NCBI GenBank assembly: GCA_902478055.1
Contig: CABSJL010000002.1
Span: 70,033 to 134,032, forward strand
Length of the DNA: 64,000 nucleotides
Source: an uncultured Veillonella sp.
GTDB lineage: Bacteria > Bacillota > Negativicutes > Veillonellales > Veillonellaceae
Reading direction: 5' to 3'
Shown here: positions 54,390 to 63,032 of the stretch, in pieces
Layout of the letters: each line of letters begins with the position of its first letter
Numbering within the stretch: the stretch's first letter is position 1
Position numbers and translations under genes: made by a program
Notes under the pieces: model-generated
The model's database searches: none
Told to the model about the DNA's origin: nothing
Seen by the model: only the letters and a program-made list of their open reading frames with translations

Positions 54390-55288
54390 TATCTATCTCC
54401 TTCCTTAGGGTCTAACACATTACGTAAGCCATCGCCAAGGAATGCGAAACCAAGCATGGTAACGCTAATGGCAACAGCAGGGAAAATCAATTGGAATGGA
54501 TAGGAGCGCATACTACTAATCCCTTCAGAAGCGAGTACACCCCAGCTCGCCATAGGTGCATTTACACCTAAGCCGATAAAGCTAAGGAAGGCTTCTGTAA
54601 AAATAGCCTCTGGGATGGCCAAGGTCAATGTAATGATGATTGGTCCCACGCAGTTTGGCAAAATATGACGCAATAAAATGCGATATTTTGGAATCCCCAT
54701 CGCTTCAGCAGCAATGATGTATTCTTCGTTTTTCACTTTCAAAATTTGGCTACGTACAATACGGGCCATATTCAGCCAGTAGGCGATACCCAATGCTACG
54801 AAAATAGACGTTAAACCAGGGCCAAGTACAACCATCAACAAAATTACATACAGTAAAAGTGGAATGCCGTACAAAACATCTACGATGCCCATCATGATGC
54901 GGTCAACCTTGCCACCAAGGTAACCTGCAATACCGCCATAAGTAACGCCGATAACAAGATTGATAAACGCCGCTACAAAACCGATAGTTAAGGAAATGCG
55001 AGCGCCGTACATAACGCGCGTATAAATATCGCGGCCCAAGGTATCTGTGCCGAACCAATGACTAAAGCTTGGACTTTGGTTCGCATCAATCAAGGATTGA
55101 TCCGCATAGGTATACGGCGAAATTAGGGGTCCTAAAATTGCAAGTACAATCATCACTAAGATGATAGTAGCCCCTACTACGGCCAAGCGATTTACCTTAA
55201 ATCTCGCCCATTTACTAGGACGTTTTATAAAGCTTGTAATTTCTTCTTGAGGAGTTCGTTCAATAGGTAAAAAATCTTCCTTATTCAT
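54389..55288 (-). CDS. oppC: oligopeptide ABC transporter permease OppC
   Basis: A 299-residue inner-membrane permease with the OppC N-terminal domain, six membrane segments and the EAA loop EYIIAAEAMGIPKYRILLRHILPN. HWFGTDTLGRDIYTRVMYGAR is the family hallmark. The ATG at 55286-55288 with GGAGGGG upstream is chosen over an earlier in-frame codon and overlaps the oppB stop by eight bases. Confidence 0.94.
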   Translation of the reverse strand: MNKEDFLPIERTPQEEITSFIKRPSKWARFKVNRLAVVGATIILVMIVLAILGPLISPYTYADQSLIDANQSPSFSHWFGTDTLGRDIYTRVMYGARISLTIGFVAAFINLVIGVTYGGIAGYLGGKVDRIMMGIVDVLYGIPLLLYVILLMVVLGPGLTSIFVALGIAYWLNMARIVRSQILKVKNEEYIIAAEAMGIPKYRILLRHILPNCVGPIIITLTLAIPEAIFTEAFLSFIGLGVNAPMASWGVLASEGISSMRSYPFQLIFPAVAISVTMLGFAFLGDGLRNVLDPKEGDR

Positions 55289-56213
55289 CTGTCCCCTCCT
55301 CTGTCGTAACACGTGGATCAATTAACGGATAAATCATATCCACCAAAATATTAAGAAATACTACAAGCGCACTATAGAAAATCGTAATGCCCAGGATAAC
55401 CGTATAGTCACGGTTATAGATGGATGTTACGAAATACTGTCCAAGGCCTGGAATGGCAAAGATTGTTTCTACGATAAAGCTACCTGTCAAAAGGCTAGCA
55501 GCCAATGGTCCCAGGTACGTAATAACTGGCAAAATAGCATTGCCTAATGCATGACGTGTCAAAATAGTCCAAGAGCCCAAGCCTTTAGCGCGAGCTGTAC
55601 GGATATATTCTTGTTGGTACACATCAAGCAAGCCACTGCGCGTTAAGCGTGCAATGAATGCCATAGGTTGTGCTGCTAACGTCAACACTGGTAGAACCAT
55701 ATAAGATGGACCACGCCATAAGGCCACTGGGAACCATCCCAGTTCAAAGCCCACCACATAGACAAGAACGGCACCAATAATAAATGTAGGCACGGAAATA
55801 CCAATAGTAGATAATACGGTAACCGCATAATCAACGATGCCATTAGGGCGCATAGCACTAATAGCACCCGCTGCAATGCCACCTACTACAGCCACCATTA
55901 ATGATAATAAACCGAGCTGCGCAGAAATTGGGAATGCATCACTGATAATATCGTTCACACTACGACCTTCATACTTATATGATGGTCCCAAATCGCCCGT
56001 AATAACACCACCTAAATAATCACCATACTGTTTCCATACAGGATCATCAAGATGATACTTTGCTTCAATACTTGCTTTCACCTGAGGTGGTAATTTCTTT
56101 TCACTTGTAAAAGGTCCCCCCGGTATTGCATGCATTAATGCAAACGTTACGGTAATGATGACCCATAAGATTATGATTGCGCCACCTAGACGTCGAAATA
56201 CATACCTTGTCAT
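55281..56213 (-). CDS. oppB: oligopeptide ABC transporter permease OppB
   Basis: A 310-residue permease with six membrane segments, the N-terminal TFALMHAIPGGPF and the EAA loop EYIRTARAKGLGSWTILTRHALGNA. The ATG at 56211-56213 has GGAGG nine bases upstream; a GTG six bases earlier is too close to that site. It is the first gene of the oppB-C-D-F-hydrolase-oppA operon and is transcribed divergently from pdxK. Confidence 0.94.
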   Translation of the reverse strand: MTRYVFRRLGGAIIILWVIITVTFALMHAIPGGPFTSEKKLPPQVKASIEAKYHLDDPVWKQYGDYLGGVITGDLGPSYKYEGRSVNDIISDAFPISAQLGLLSLMVAVVGGIAAGAISAMRPNGIVDYAVTVLSTIGISVPTFIIGAVLVYVVGFELGWFPVALWRGPSYMVLPVLTLAAQPMAFIARLTRSGLLDVYQQEYIRTARAKGLGSWTILTRHALGNAILPVITYLGPLAASLLTGSFIVETIFAIPGLGQYFVTSIYNRDYTVILGITIFYSALVVFLNILVDMIYPLIDPRVTTEEGTDE

Positions 56214-56247
56214 TGTCACTATCCTCCATAAAAAGTCTATCTGTTTT

Positions 56248-56276
56248 ATTATACTACATTATGAAGTTAATTTCAT
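56248..56276 (-). promoter_or_regulatory. opp operon -10 and adjacent palindrome
   Basis: TATAAT (56248-56253 on minus) lies about 35 bases before the oppB ATG. At its -35 position is an imperfect 16-base palindrome (56261-56276, arms ATGAA and TTCAT around TTAA), which could be a regulator site shared with the divergent pdxK promoter. Confidence 0.45.
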
Positions 56277-56348
56277 GAATAACATCATTACATTTACAGA
56301 ACGCCCTACATAACGTACAATAAAATATATAGTATTTTGGAGGTGTCT

Positions 56349-57182
56349 ATGACAGAAGTACCTAGAGTCTTAACAATTCAAGACATGAGCTCCATCGGCC
56401 GTTGTGCCCTAACCGTTATGATTCCAATCATCAGCGCTATGCGTTGCCAAGCGGTTCCATTGGCAACAGCTGTATTGAGTAATCACTTAGAATATCCACA
56501 CTACGAGTTCGTAGATTTATCGGCACATATGAGAGATTTTATGGACTGCTGGGATAAGAACGAAATCGACTTTCACGCTATTGTAAGTGGTTTCTTGGCA
56601 TCCCCAGAACAAATTCATCTCGTGGAAGAAGCCATCGATCGTTTCGGTAATAAGGGACAAATGATTATCGTCGATCCTGCTATGGCCGATGATGGTCGCC
56701 TCTACTCTATCTATACACCTGATATGGTAGTAGCAATGCGCCAACTTGTTTCCAAAGCGCACATTGTAAAGCCTAATTACACAGAGGCTTGTTTCTTATT
56801 AGACATTCCATTCTCTACAGATCCTATTAGTGATGATGAATTGCGTAATCGTTGCAAGCGATTACATCAAATGGGTCCTGATATGGTTATCATGACTAGC
56901 GTACCATCCGAAACACACGCGGTCATCGCCGTCTATGATGGGCTAACTGATTATTTAAAAACATATGATATTCCTCTTATTCCTGTAAAAGCTACAGGAA
57001 CTGGAGATATCTTTACTGCTGTATTATCCGGTGCAGTAATGAGGGGATATTCACCGTATGATGCGGCAGAGCTGGCAATGAATTTTACTACTAAAGCGAT
57101 TCAAGCCACAGTAGATACTGTAAAATCTATGAAACAAGGTGTAGCATTTGAGCTAGTCTTGCCAGAATTAACTCAACTATAA
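56349..57182 (+). CDS. pdxK: pyridoxamine/pyridoxal kinase
   Basis: A 277-residue ribokinase-like enzyme of the PdxY/PdxK type that phosphorylates vitamin B6 forms to supply PLP. Landmarks are VLTIQDMSSIGRCALTV at the start, DPAMADDGRLYSIYTPDMV, KPNYTEACFLLDI and the catalytic ATGTGDIFTAVLSGAV near 220. The ATG at 56349 has GGAGG five bases upstream. It lies divergent from opp and is followed by a DUF805 gene 21 bases on. Confidence 0.88.
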   Translation: MTEVPRVLTIQDMSSIGRCALTVMIPIISAMRCQAVPLATAVLSNHLEYPHYEFVDLSAHMRDFMDCWDKNEIDFHAIVSGFLASPEQIHLVEEAIDRFGNKGQMIIVDPAMADDGRLYSIYTPDMVVAMRQLVSKAHIVKPNYTEACFLLDIPFSTDPISDDELRNRCKRLHQMGPDMVIMTSVPSETHAVIAVYDGLTDYLKTYDIPLIPVKATGTGDIFTAVLSGAVMRGYSPYDAAELAMNFTTKAIQATVDTVKSMKQGVAFELVLPELTQL

Positions 57183-57203
57183 GCTATAAATAAAGGGGAA
57201 CTT

Positions 57204-57788
57204 ATGGATTTACTCTATGTTGTATTACGAACACTGCTCATATGTACTGTAGGTTTGCTCATCGCATTCCAAGGTCGACGTATGGGCCTATCGATTTTTA
57301 ATCTAACGGGACGATTAAATCGACTTCAATTTATCATATGCTTTATCGTGCTAATGATTTTATTCCACATCGTTCATTACATCGATGATCTATTCTTAGA
57401 CTTTGTCGTATCCTTACCAGCTTATTGGTTTACACGGGTCATCATATGGATTTTATTAGCAATACTCTTCCCATTGTCCTGCATCTTATTTGGCCGTCGT
57501 ATTCACGATATCGGCTTTAATGCATGGGCCGGGATTCTCTGGTCAGTAATTATTATTTTCATCAATACTTACTCTGCTGTATCTCCATTCAATTACTTAC
57601 TGGAGCTTTTCGTATGGCTCATCGGCTTCCTCTTCTGGGTATTGCCGGGACAACCGGAACCAAACCAATACGGAAATCCTCCTTTTATGCCTGTCAATCG
57701 ACCAACTTACGAGTCAATGCAACAACCAGGATCTGAATCAGAACGAGAAATTAGAAAAACCGTTCGAAAACGTCGTAAAAAACGGTAA
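57204..57788 (+). CDS. DUF805 membrane protein
   Basis: A 194-residue inner-membrane protein with four to five hydrophobic segments (about 5-22, 43-62, 70-105, 115-145). It carries the DUF805 marks FNLTGRLNRLQFIICF and FGRRIHDIGFNAWAGIL. The C-terminus is hydrophilic and strongly basic (TVRKRRKKR). Family function is unknown. It shares a transcript with pdxK and ends at a bidirectional terminator. Confidence 0.82.
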   Translation: MDLLYVVLRTLLICTVGLLIAFQGRRMGLSIFNLTGRLNRLQFIICFIVLMILFHIVHYIDDLFLDFVVSLPAYWFTRVIIWILLAILFPLSCILFGRRIHDIGFNAWAGILWSVIIIFINTYSAVSPFNYLLELFVWLIGFLFWVLPGQPEPNQYGNPPFMPVNRPTYESMQQPGSESEREIRKTVRKRRKKR

Positions 57789-57795
57789 AACCAAA

Positions 57796-57834
57796 ATAAA
57801 AAACGTATCTCTAGAAAGAGATACGTTTTTTTTT
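57796..57834. terminator. bidirectional terminator
   Basis: Arms CGTATCTCT (57804-57812) and AGAGATACG (57817-57825), loop AGAA, flanked by A run and a nine-T run. It serves the DUF805 gene on plus and the convergent unknown gene on minus. Confidence 0.93.
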
Positions 57835-57874
57835 ATACCATAATATATACGATTATTTAATTAATAATCAATGC

Positions 57875-59047
57875 CTAGTAATTCATGAGCAGCATCAATT
57901 CAATTAATGTACAACCAATATAGGCGATAATAAACTTAACCTTCTGCTTGCGCATTCTATCATCATCAGCAATTTTGAGTCGATTTGCAAGGAACCGTTT
58001 ATCCCGAATTTGCAATAACAAATGCTTAATGCGCTCTTGGCTTTCATTAGCAGTACATTCGTCACAATCAGATGTGAGTGTAGCTTGCTGCATGAAAATA
58101 CGACGGTGTAATTTGCGCATTTGAATCTTAATATTATTATGTACAAATGCACTTTGCCACTGTTTCCGAGAATCAAAGTACATATACAGATATCTAGGAA
58201 TATTCATAACCAAGAAGGAAATGATAAAAATCCCTAAAGAAATCAAGAAATATGTAGAGAATGAGAACTCTAACGTTTCTGTAGGTAAGTAGTGATGCAA
58301 GATAATAAAGGTAATCCACACGCCGATTGGCAATAAGAGAACTGCCGCAATATCAATAGAGCGAAGCCAGCTAGTACGGGTTGGTACATCTGGTACAGTA
58401 AATGTGTCTACTGGATCGTGAAACGCATAGTAATCTAACTGTAAAACGGATTGACTAGTACGAGGGTTCCCCAACAACACAGGGCCATTACTGCCGATAT
58501 GTCGCTCTGGTAAAGGTATGAATTTCTTTACTTGCGTATTTGGTAATAAATCAAACTGGATAATCCCCTTTTTCTCAAAACGCATAGTAGACCCCTTCTC
58601 ACCTAGTGCAATAGGATTGAAGAATATACCAAAGAGACTGAGGCACCAGTTACCTAATAAGTGTAGGATAGAGTTTAAAATAAACCCACCTGTATCTATA
58701 TTATTTGTGTCGAGACGGATTGCAAAGGATGATGAGTAATCATCAAACCATAAATCCTCTAAGGTGAATTCCACATTGATCACATTCCCCCATTTAGTAA
58801 TAATGGATAGGAATATTTGATTGTTTGGCTCAAATTCAAAGGTTACCGCGTAAAAGAGCCAATGATTACGAAGAGCAGCCCGCAACATACGATTGACTGT
58901 ATCTTCTTCTATATATAGTAAACGGTGGTCGAATAAATCTTGTTCTACAGGTGCTTTTTCTATAGTAGGCACCTTATCCACCGCTGTATCACGATCAGAT
59001 AATGCTTCATCCACCAACGCTCGTATTTTGGTGAAGATCTTAGTCAT
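57875..59047 (-). CDS. membrane protein of unknown function
   Basis: Not recognised. The 390 residues start with a hydrophilic, acidic region (1-50), then a mixed domain with aromatic strands (LFYAVTFEFEPNNQIFLSII), a short hydrophobic stretch near 125-145, two clear membrane segments (about 235-255 and 265-290), a cytoplasmic-looking basic helical part with a CDEC pair, and a last membrane segment at the C-terminus (about 370-388). It is monocistronic between two terminators. A role cannot be assigned. Confidence 0.7.
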   Translation of the reverse strand: MTKIFTKIRALVDEALSDRDTAVDKVPTIEKAPVEQDLFDHRLLYIEEDTVNRMLRAALRNHWLFYAVTFEFEPNNQIFLSIITKWGNVINVEFTLEDLWFDDYSSSFAIRLDTNNIDTGGFILNSILHLLGNWCLSLFGIFFNPIALGEKGSTMRFEKKGIIQFDLLPNTQVKKFIPLPERHIGSNGPVLLGNPRTSQSVLQLDYYAFHDPVDTFTVPDVPTRTSWLRSIDIAAVLLLPIGVWITFIILHHYLPTETLEFSFSTYFLISLGIFIISFLVMNIPRYLYMYFDSRKQWQSAFVHNNIKIQMRKLHRRIFMQQATLTSDCDECTANESQERIKHLLLQIRDKRFLANRLKIADDDRMRKQKVKFIIAYIGCTLIELMLLMNY

Positions 59048-59157
59048 AACCCCTCCAAGGGCAACAAAAAATAGCTTTTGACATACAAATTATACCATAT
59101 ATTGCATGATTTATCGATAAAAGACTACTACATATACTATTAAATATAGGCATACAT

Positions 59158-59188
59158 AAAGCCCCTTTTACATAGTAAAAGGGGCTTT
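59158..59188 (-). terminator. terminator of cydDC
   Basis: Perfect 10-base arms GCCCCTTTTA and TAAAAGGGGC around a five-base loop, extended by AAA/TTT, about 70 bases after the cydDC stop. The following minus-strand T run is short. Confidence 0.8.
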
Positions 59189-59259
59189 ATTACTGTAGTT
59201 TAATATTTAGCCTATTATAAGTTAATAGTTATAATAAATAGTTTAACTAATATTTATTG

Positions 59260-62200
59260 TTATTGAATACTTGCCATAGATAGATAGCAATATTCGTAGA
59301 AATGACCACGAAGGGTAATTAATTCTTCGTAAGTTCCATCTTCTACAATTTGACCTTTATCCATAAATAAGATACGGTCCATTTGCTCTAATCCTTCTAA
59401 CTGATGGGTAATGTATAAGCATGTTTTATCCTTTACATATTCCATCAAATCACGATGTAAAGCCTTTCTTGTTACTTGATCTAAACCTTCCAATGGTTCA
59501 TCCAATAAAACGATTTGTGGATTTCGCAAGAATAATCGAGCTAATGCAACCCTTTGGCGTTCACCACCACTTAAGCCATGACCACCACTACCAACAATCG
59601 TATTAAGACCAACCGGCAAGCTATCCACTACAGAGCGCAAGGAAGCACGGTCGATAGCACGCTCTAAATCAGTAGCTGAAGCATCCGGCCTTGCTAGTCG
59701 AATATTATCCTCAAAGGACGCATGGAAGATATACGTATCTTGTGTAATAGTTCCTAACGCATTACGCCATGTATCTATAGAAATATCCTTTAATTCTACA
59801 TCACCTACATGAATGGAACCACCATAATCATATAAACGCTCAAGCATATTAAATAATGTAGTCTTACCAGAGCCACTAGCACCAACGATAGCAACTGATT
59901 GCCCTTGCTTAATGCCTAATCTAAGATGTTCATAAATACAACGATCCTGATTATAACCAAAGGATACATCGGTAAAGGTAATGTCTCGATTAGCATTGAA
60001 TGGTTTTGGTGCCTTTGGGTCTACCACAGGCATTGGCTCATTGGCGAGTGCCATGAGACGACTCGTAGCCACCTTACTTTCAGCACCATGATGAACGGCA
60101 GCAATCATAGGTTGTAACGCTTCAAACCAAGCTTGTGTACCAATGGCAGCAACCGCTACCATAACACTAGCCCAAGCGCCTGTCAAAGCATTGGCAGCCA
60201 ATATAGCTACAATGACAACACTAATTTGCACACCACCTAGGAACAGCGTATTCCCTAAGTTCATGCCACGCTCAATAACACCCTTATTAGTATCAACAAT
60301 ATGCATCATATGTTGAATACGATGATAGACTAAATCTTCATTGCCATAGCTAATGACATCCTCTAAGCTATCCATAGTATCACTTAATAGTGATTTATAC
60401 TCCCCTTGTTGCGGTCCAATCTCAGTCAATGATTGTTTATTATGAATATATACAACAAAAGGCAATATCAAACCTAATAGTAAAGCTGCCAAAACTATAG
60501 GCATAACCAAAGTACTATCAATCGTAGATACACCATAGGCAACTAAAACAGTTAAAGCAATGGCTGCTACAGGAGGAATTATTGTACGTAAGTAGAAGAA
60601 TTGTAATACCTCTATATCCCCCATTATACGGCCTAACATATCACCTGCACCAAAGCGTTTAAGAATAGCCGGTGCCAGTGGTTCCAGATGAGCATAGAAC
60701 CATACACGCAAACCATATAGTCCTTGAAATGCCATCCGATGAGATGTATAGCGCTCAAAATAGCGACATACGGCACGGCTAACGCCGAAGAATCGAACCC
60801 CTACAATGGCAAGGCTCAAATAAGTAAGACCTGGTTGCAATGCAGCTGAGGCCAATAACCATGCAGACACAGTTAAAAGCCCTACATTCATGAATACTGT
60901 TAAGAATGTAAAAATCAAAGCTAATACTAAAGACCACTTTGCAGGACTTAATACAGAGAATAACAAACGCCATCCTTGTAAGCCCATAGTAGACGTTGAC
61001 ACTTCAGATGTATGTGTATCGTTTCCGCGTACATAAGCACCTTTTTTATCAACAGGAATTGAATAATCTAGGTCATCTCTATCTTGAATATCAAATGATT
61101 TCCCTGTTTGCAACTGCTCTTCAATAGTTGAAGAAAATTCGCCTAAACCAGAGGTGACAAGGTCTTTAAAATATCCATCTACCGCAATAAGCTCTTCATA
61201 AGAACCTTGTTGAATAATGCGCCCCTGTTTTAAAACGTATAACGTAGAAGCCCAGTGCATCGTTTGTAGGCGATGGCCAATAATAATAACGATTTTATTC
61301 TCCATCAAACGTTGGATAGCACTACTTATGATAGATTCTGTTTTTACATCAAGATGTGCCGTTACCTCATCGAGAATTAACACTTGCCCTTTTCGTAAGA
61401 ACGCACGTGCTAACGCCACCCGTTGACGTTCGCCACCACTAAGACCTAAGCCACCTTCACCAATAATCGTATCAAGACCTTCTTGTTGTCTATTGATCAC
61501 ATCCAGTAGCTGTACTTCTTTACATGCCTCTATAATCTCTTCATCACTTACATTCATTCCAAAGGATAATACATCACGTAAGGTTCCTTTCATGATATGA
61601 GGATGCTGGGATACATAGATGATTTGGTGGCGCCACCACTCAACATCGATGTCACAAACATCAAGACCATCAATGACAACAGCACCTTTAGGAGCAGTTA
61701 AAAAGCCTCCAATAATATGAGCGATTGTAGATTTCCCGGCTCCACTTTCACCAACAAGCATTATCGGAGAATTGCGTTTAGCCTCTAATGAAATATGTTG
61801 TACCCCATTTTCACTATCTTCATAGGTAAAGGTTAAATCCTTAATTTCAATAGCTTGTATAGGTCCTTGAAGTTTAGATTTCCCACCTACAGGTAACGAT
61901 GGCTGGCGATTCATAAACTCTTCGTATTTTAAAATGGAGGTCTTCCCTGCCATTCCCGTATGGAATGCAGCCCCCAGTTGTCTAAATGGCGTATAAAACT
62001 CTGGAGCCAATAGCAAAATAAAGAAGGCTGAAAAGAATGGAATTTCACCATCCAATAATGTTAAGCCCAGGTATACAGCAATCAATGCCGTACTAATAGT
62101 ACTTACAAGTTCAAGAACCAATGCAGATAAGAACGCCACGCGCAACACACGCAAAGTAGAGTCTTTAAACTCTTCAGATAAACGACCAATGACCTTTATT

Positions 62201-62844
62201 TGATCCTTCGCACGGCCAAAGAGTTTTAATGTGGTGATACCTTGCAATACATCGAGGAAATGCCCAGACAGGAAACTCATACGTTCCCACTGTTCTTTAT
62301 TGAGGCGATCTGCTTGCTTGCCGATTAAGATCATAAAGAATGGAATCAATGGTACTGTAACAATTAGAATGATGCCAATAATAGGCAAAGTATCTACAAT
62401 AGCAATGCCCATGATAAGAGGAATCATAATAGCATATAAAATTTGCGGAATATATCGAGCTACGTAAGCATCTACTTGCTCTAACCCATCTGTAAGCATA
62501 TGGATTACATCGCCGTGACGCTCCTTATGTTGAACACCTAGCTTGAACATATGTGCTAAAGCTCGTTTTCTAAAGGTTGCTTTTACTGCACTTCCCAATC
62601 GGTTGGCTACAGATTCTTGCACATAATGTGCTAGTAATCTCACAATAATAGCAATCCCTAAATAGATAATGGTATACCTTTCATCGTGCAAGGTATTTTC
62701 AGAAAAAATAAAATTATTAATTAAGGTTCCAAAGAACCAAGCTTGCCCAACAATAGATAGACTTTCAACTAAACAAGTTAAACCTAGTAATAAAAGCTGT
62801 CCTTTATGTTCTAGCAACGCTTTAAAGGCGGTACGCTGTATCAT
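59260..62844 (-). CDS. cydDC: fused CydD-CydC thiol reductant ABC exporter
   Basis: One chain of 1194 residues holds both halves of the CydDC exporter, which sends cysteine and glutathione to the periplasm and is required for cytochrome bd assembly. The order is membrane domain 1 (about 1-305), ATPase 1 (GESGAGKST, LSGGERQRVALARAF, LILDEVTAHLDV), linker, membrane domain 2 (about 635-915; WLLASAALQPGLTYLSLAIVG) and ATPase 2 (GASGSGKTT, LSGGERQRVALARLF, VLLDEPLEGLDQ). In E. coli these are separate genes. The ATG at 62842-62844 with AGGGG upstream is preferred to a start 13 codons earlier. It lies directly downstream of cydB. Confidence 0.93.
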   Translation of the reverse strand: MIQRTAFKALLEHKGQLLLLGLTCLVESLSIVGQAWFFGTLINNFIFSENTLHDERYTIIYLGIAIIVRLLAHYVQESVANRLGSAVKATFRKRALAHMFKLGVQHKERHGDVIHMLTDGLEQVDAYVARYIPQILYAIMIPLIMGIAIVDTLPIIGIILIVTVPLIPFFMILIGKQADRLNKEQWERMSFLSGHFLDVLQGITTLKLFGRAKDQIKVIGRLSEEFKDSTLRVLRVAFLSALVLELVSTISTALIAVYLGLTLLDGEIPFFSAFFILLLAPEFYTPFRQLGAAFHTGMAGKTSILKYEEFMNRQPSLPVGGKSKLQGPIQAIEIKDLTFTYEDSENGVQHISLEAKRNSPIMLVGESGAGKSTIAHIIGGFLTAPKGAVVIDGLDVCDIDVEWWRHQIIYVSQHPHIMKGTLRDVLSFGMNVSDEEIIEACKEVQLLDVINRQQEGLDTIIGEGGLGLSGGERQRVALARAFLRKGQVLILDEVTAHLDVKTESIISSAIQRLMENKIVIIIGHRLQTMHWASTLYVLKQGRIIQQGSYEELIAVDGYFKDLVTSGLGEFSSTIEEQLQTGKSFDIQDRDDLDYSIPVDKKGAYVRGNDTHTSEVSTSTMGLQGWRLLFSVLSPAKWSLVLALIFTFLTVFMNVGLLTVSAWLLASAALQPGLTYLSLAIVGVRFFGVSRAVCRYFERYTSHRMAFQGLYGLRVWFYAHLEPLAPAILKRFGAGDMLGRIMGDIEVLQFFYLRTIIPPVAAIALTVLVAYGVSTIDSTLVMPIVLAALLLGLILPFVVYIHNKQSLTEIGPQQGEYKSLLSDTMDSLEDVISYGNEDLVYHRIQHMMHIVDTNKGVIERGMNLGNTLFLGGVQISVVIVAILAANALTGAWASVMVAVAAIGTQAWFEALQPMIAAVHHGAESKVATSRLMALANEPMPVVDPKAPKPFNANRDITFTDVSFGYNQDRCIYEHLRLGIKQGQSVAIVGASGSGKTTLFNMLERLYDYGGSIHVGDVELKDISIDTWRNALGTITQDTYIFHASFEDNIRLARPDASATDLERAIDRASLRSVVDSLPVGLNTIVGSGGHGLSGGERQRVALARLFLRNPQIVLLDEPLEGLDQVTRKALHRDLMEYVKDKTCLYITHQLEGLEQMDRILFMDKGQIVEDGTYEELITLRGHFYEYCYLSMASIQ

Positions 62845-62886
62845 AGTATCCCCTATGGTAAATATAGTTAATATAAAAATCATATG

Positions 62887-62926
62887 AATTTAGAATCCAA
62901 TATATACGATCAAATGAATCTAAATT
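62887..62926. repeat. inverted repeat upstream of cydDC
   Basis: Arms AATTTAGA and TCTAAATT, 24 bases apart, in the AT-rich gap between the cydB terminator and the cydDC start. The spacing of about two helical turns suits a dimeric regulator, but no family is recognised. Confidence 0.35.
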
Positions 62927-62952
62927 TATCAATATTATATCCATCTTACCAC

Positions 62953-62983
62953 AAAAAAGAGGCGTGCCGCTACGACACGCCTC
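62953..62983 (-). terminator. terminator of cydB
   Basis: Arms GAGGCGTG and CACGCCTC with an inner CG/CG pairing, followed by six T on the minus strand, about 50 bases after the cydB stop. Confidence 0.92.
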
Positions 62984-63032
62984 ACATTGAGACCTAAATT
63001 TTATAACTCACTAGAGTTATAAAGCTATTCTA

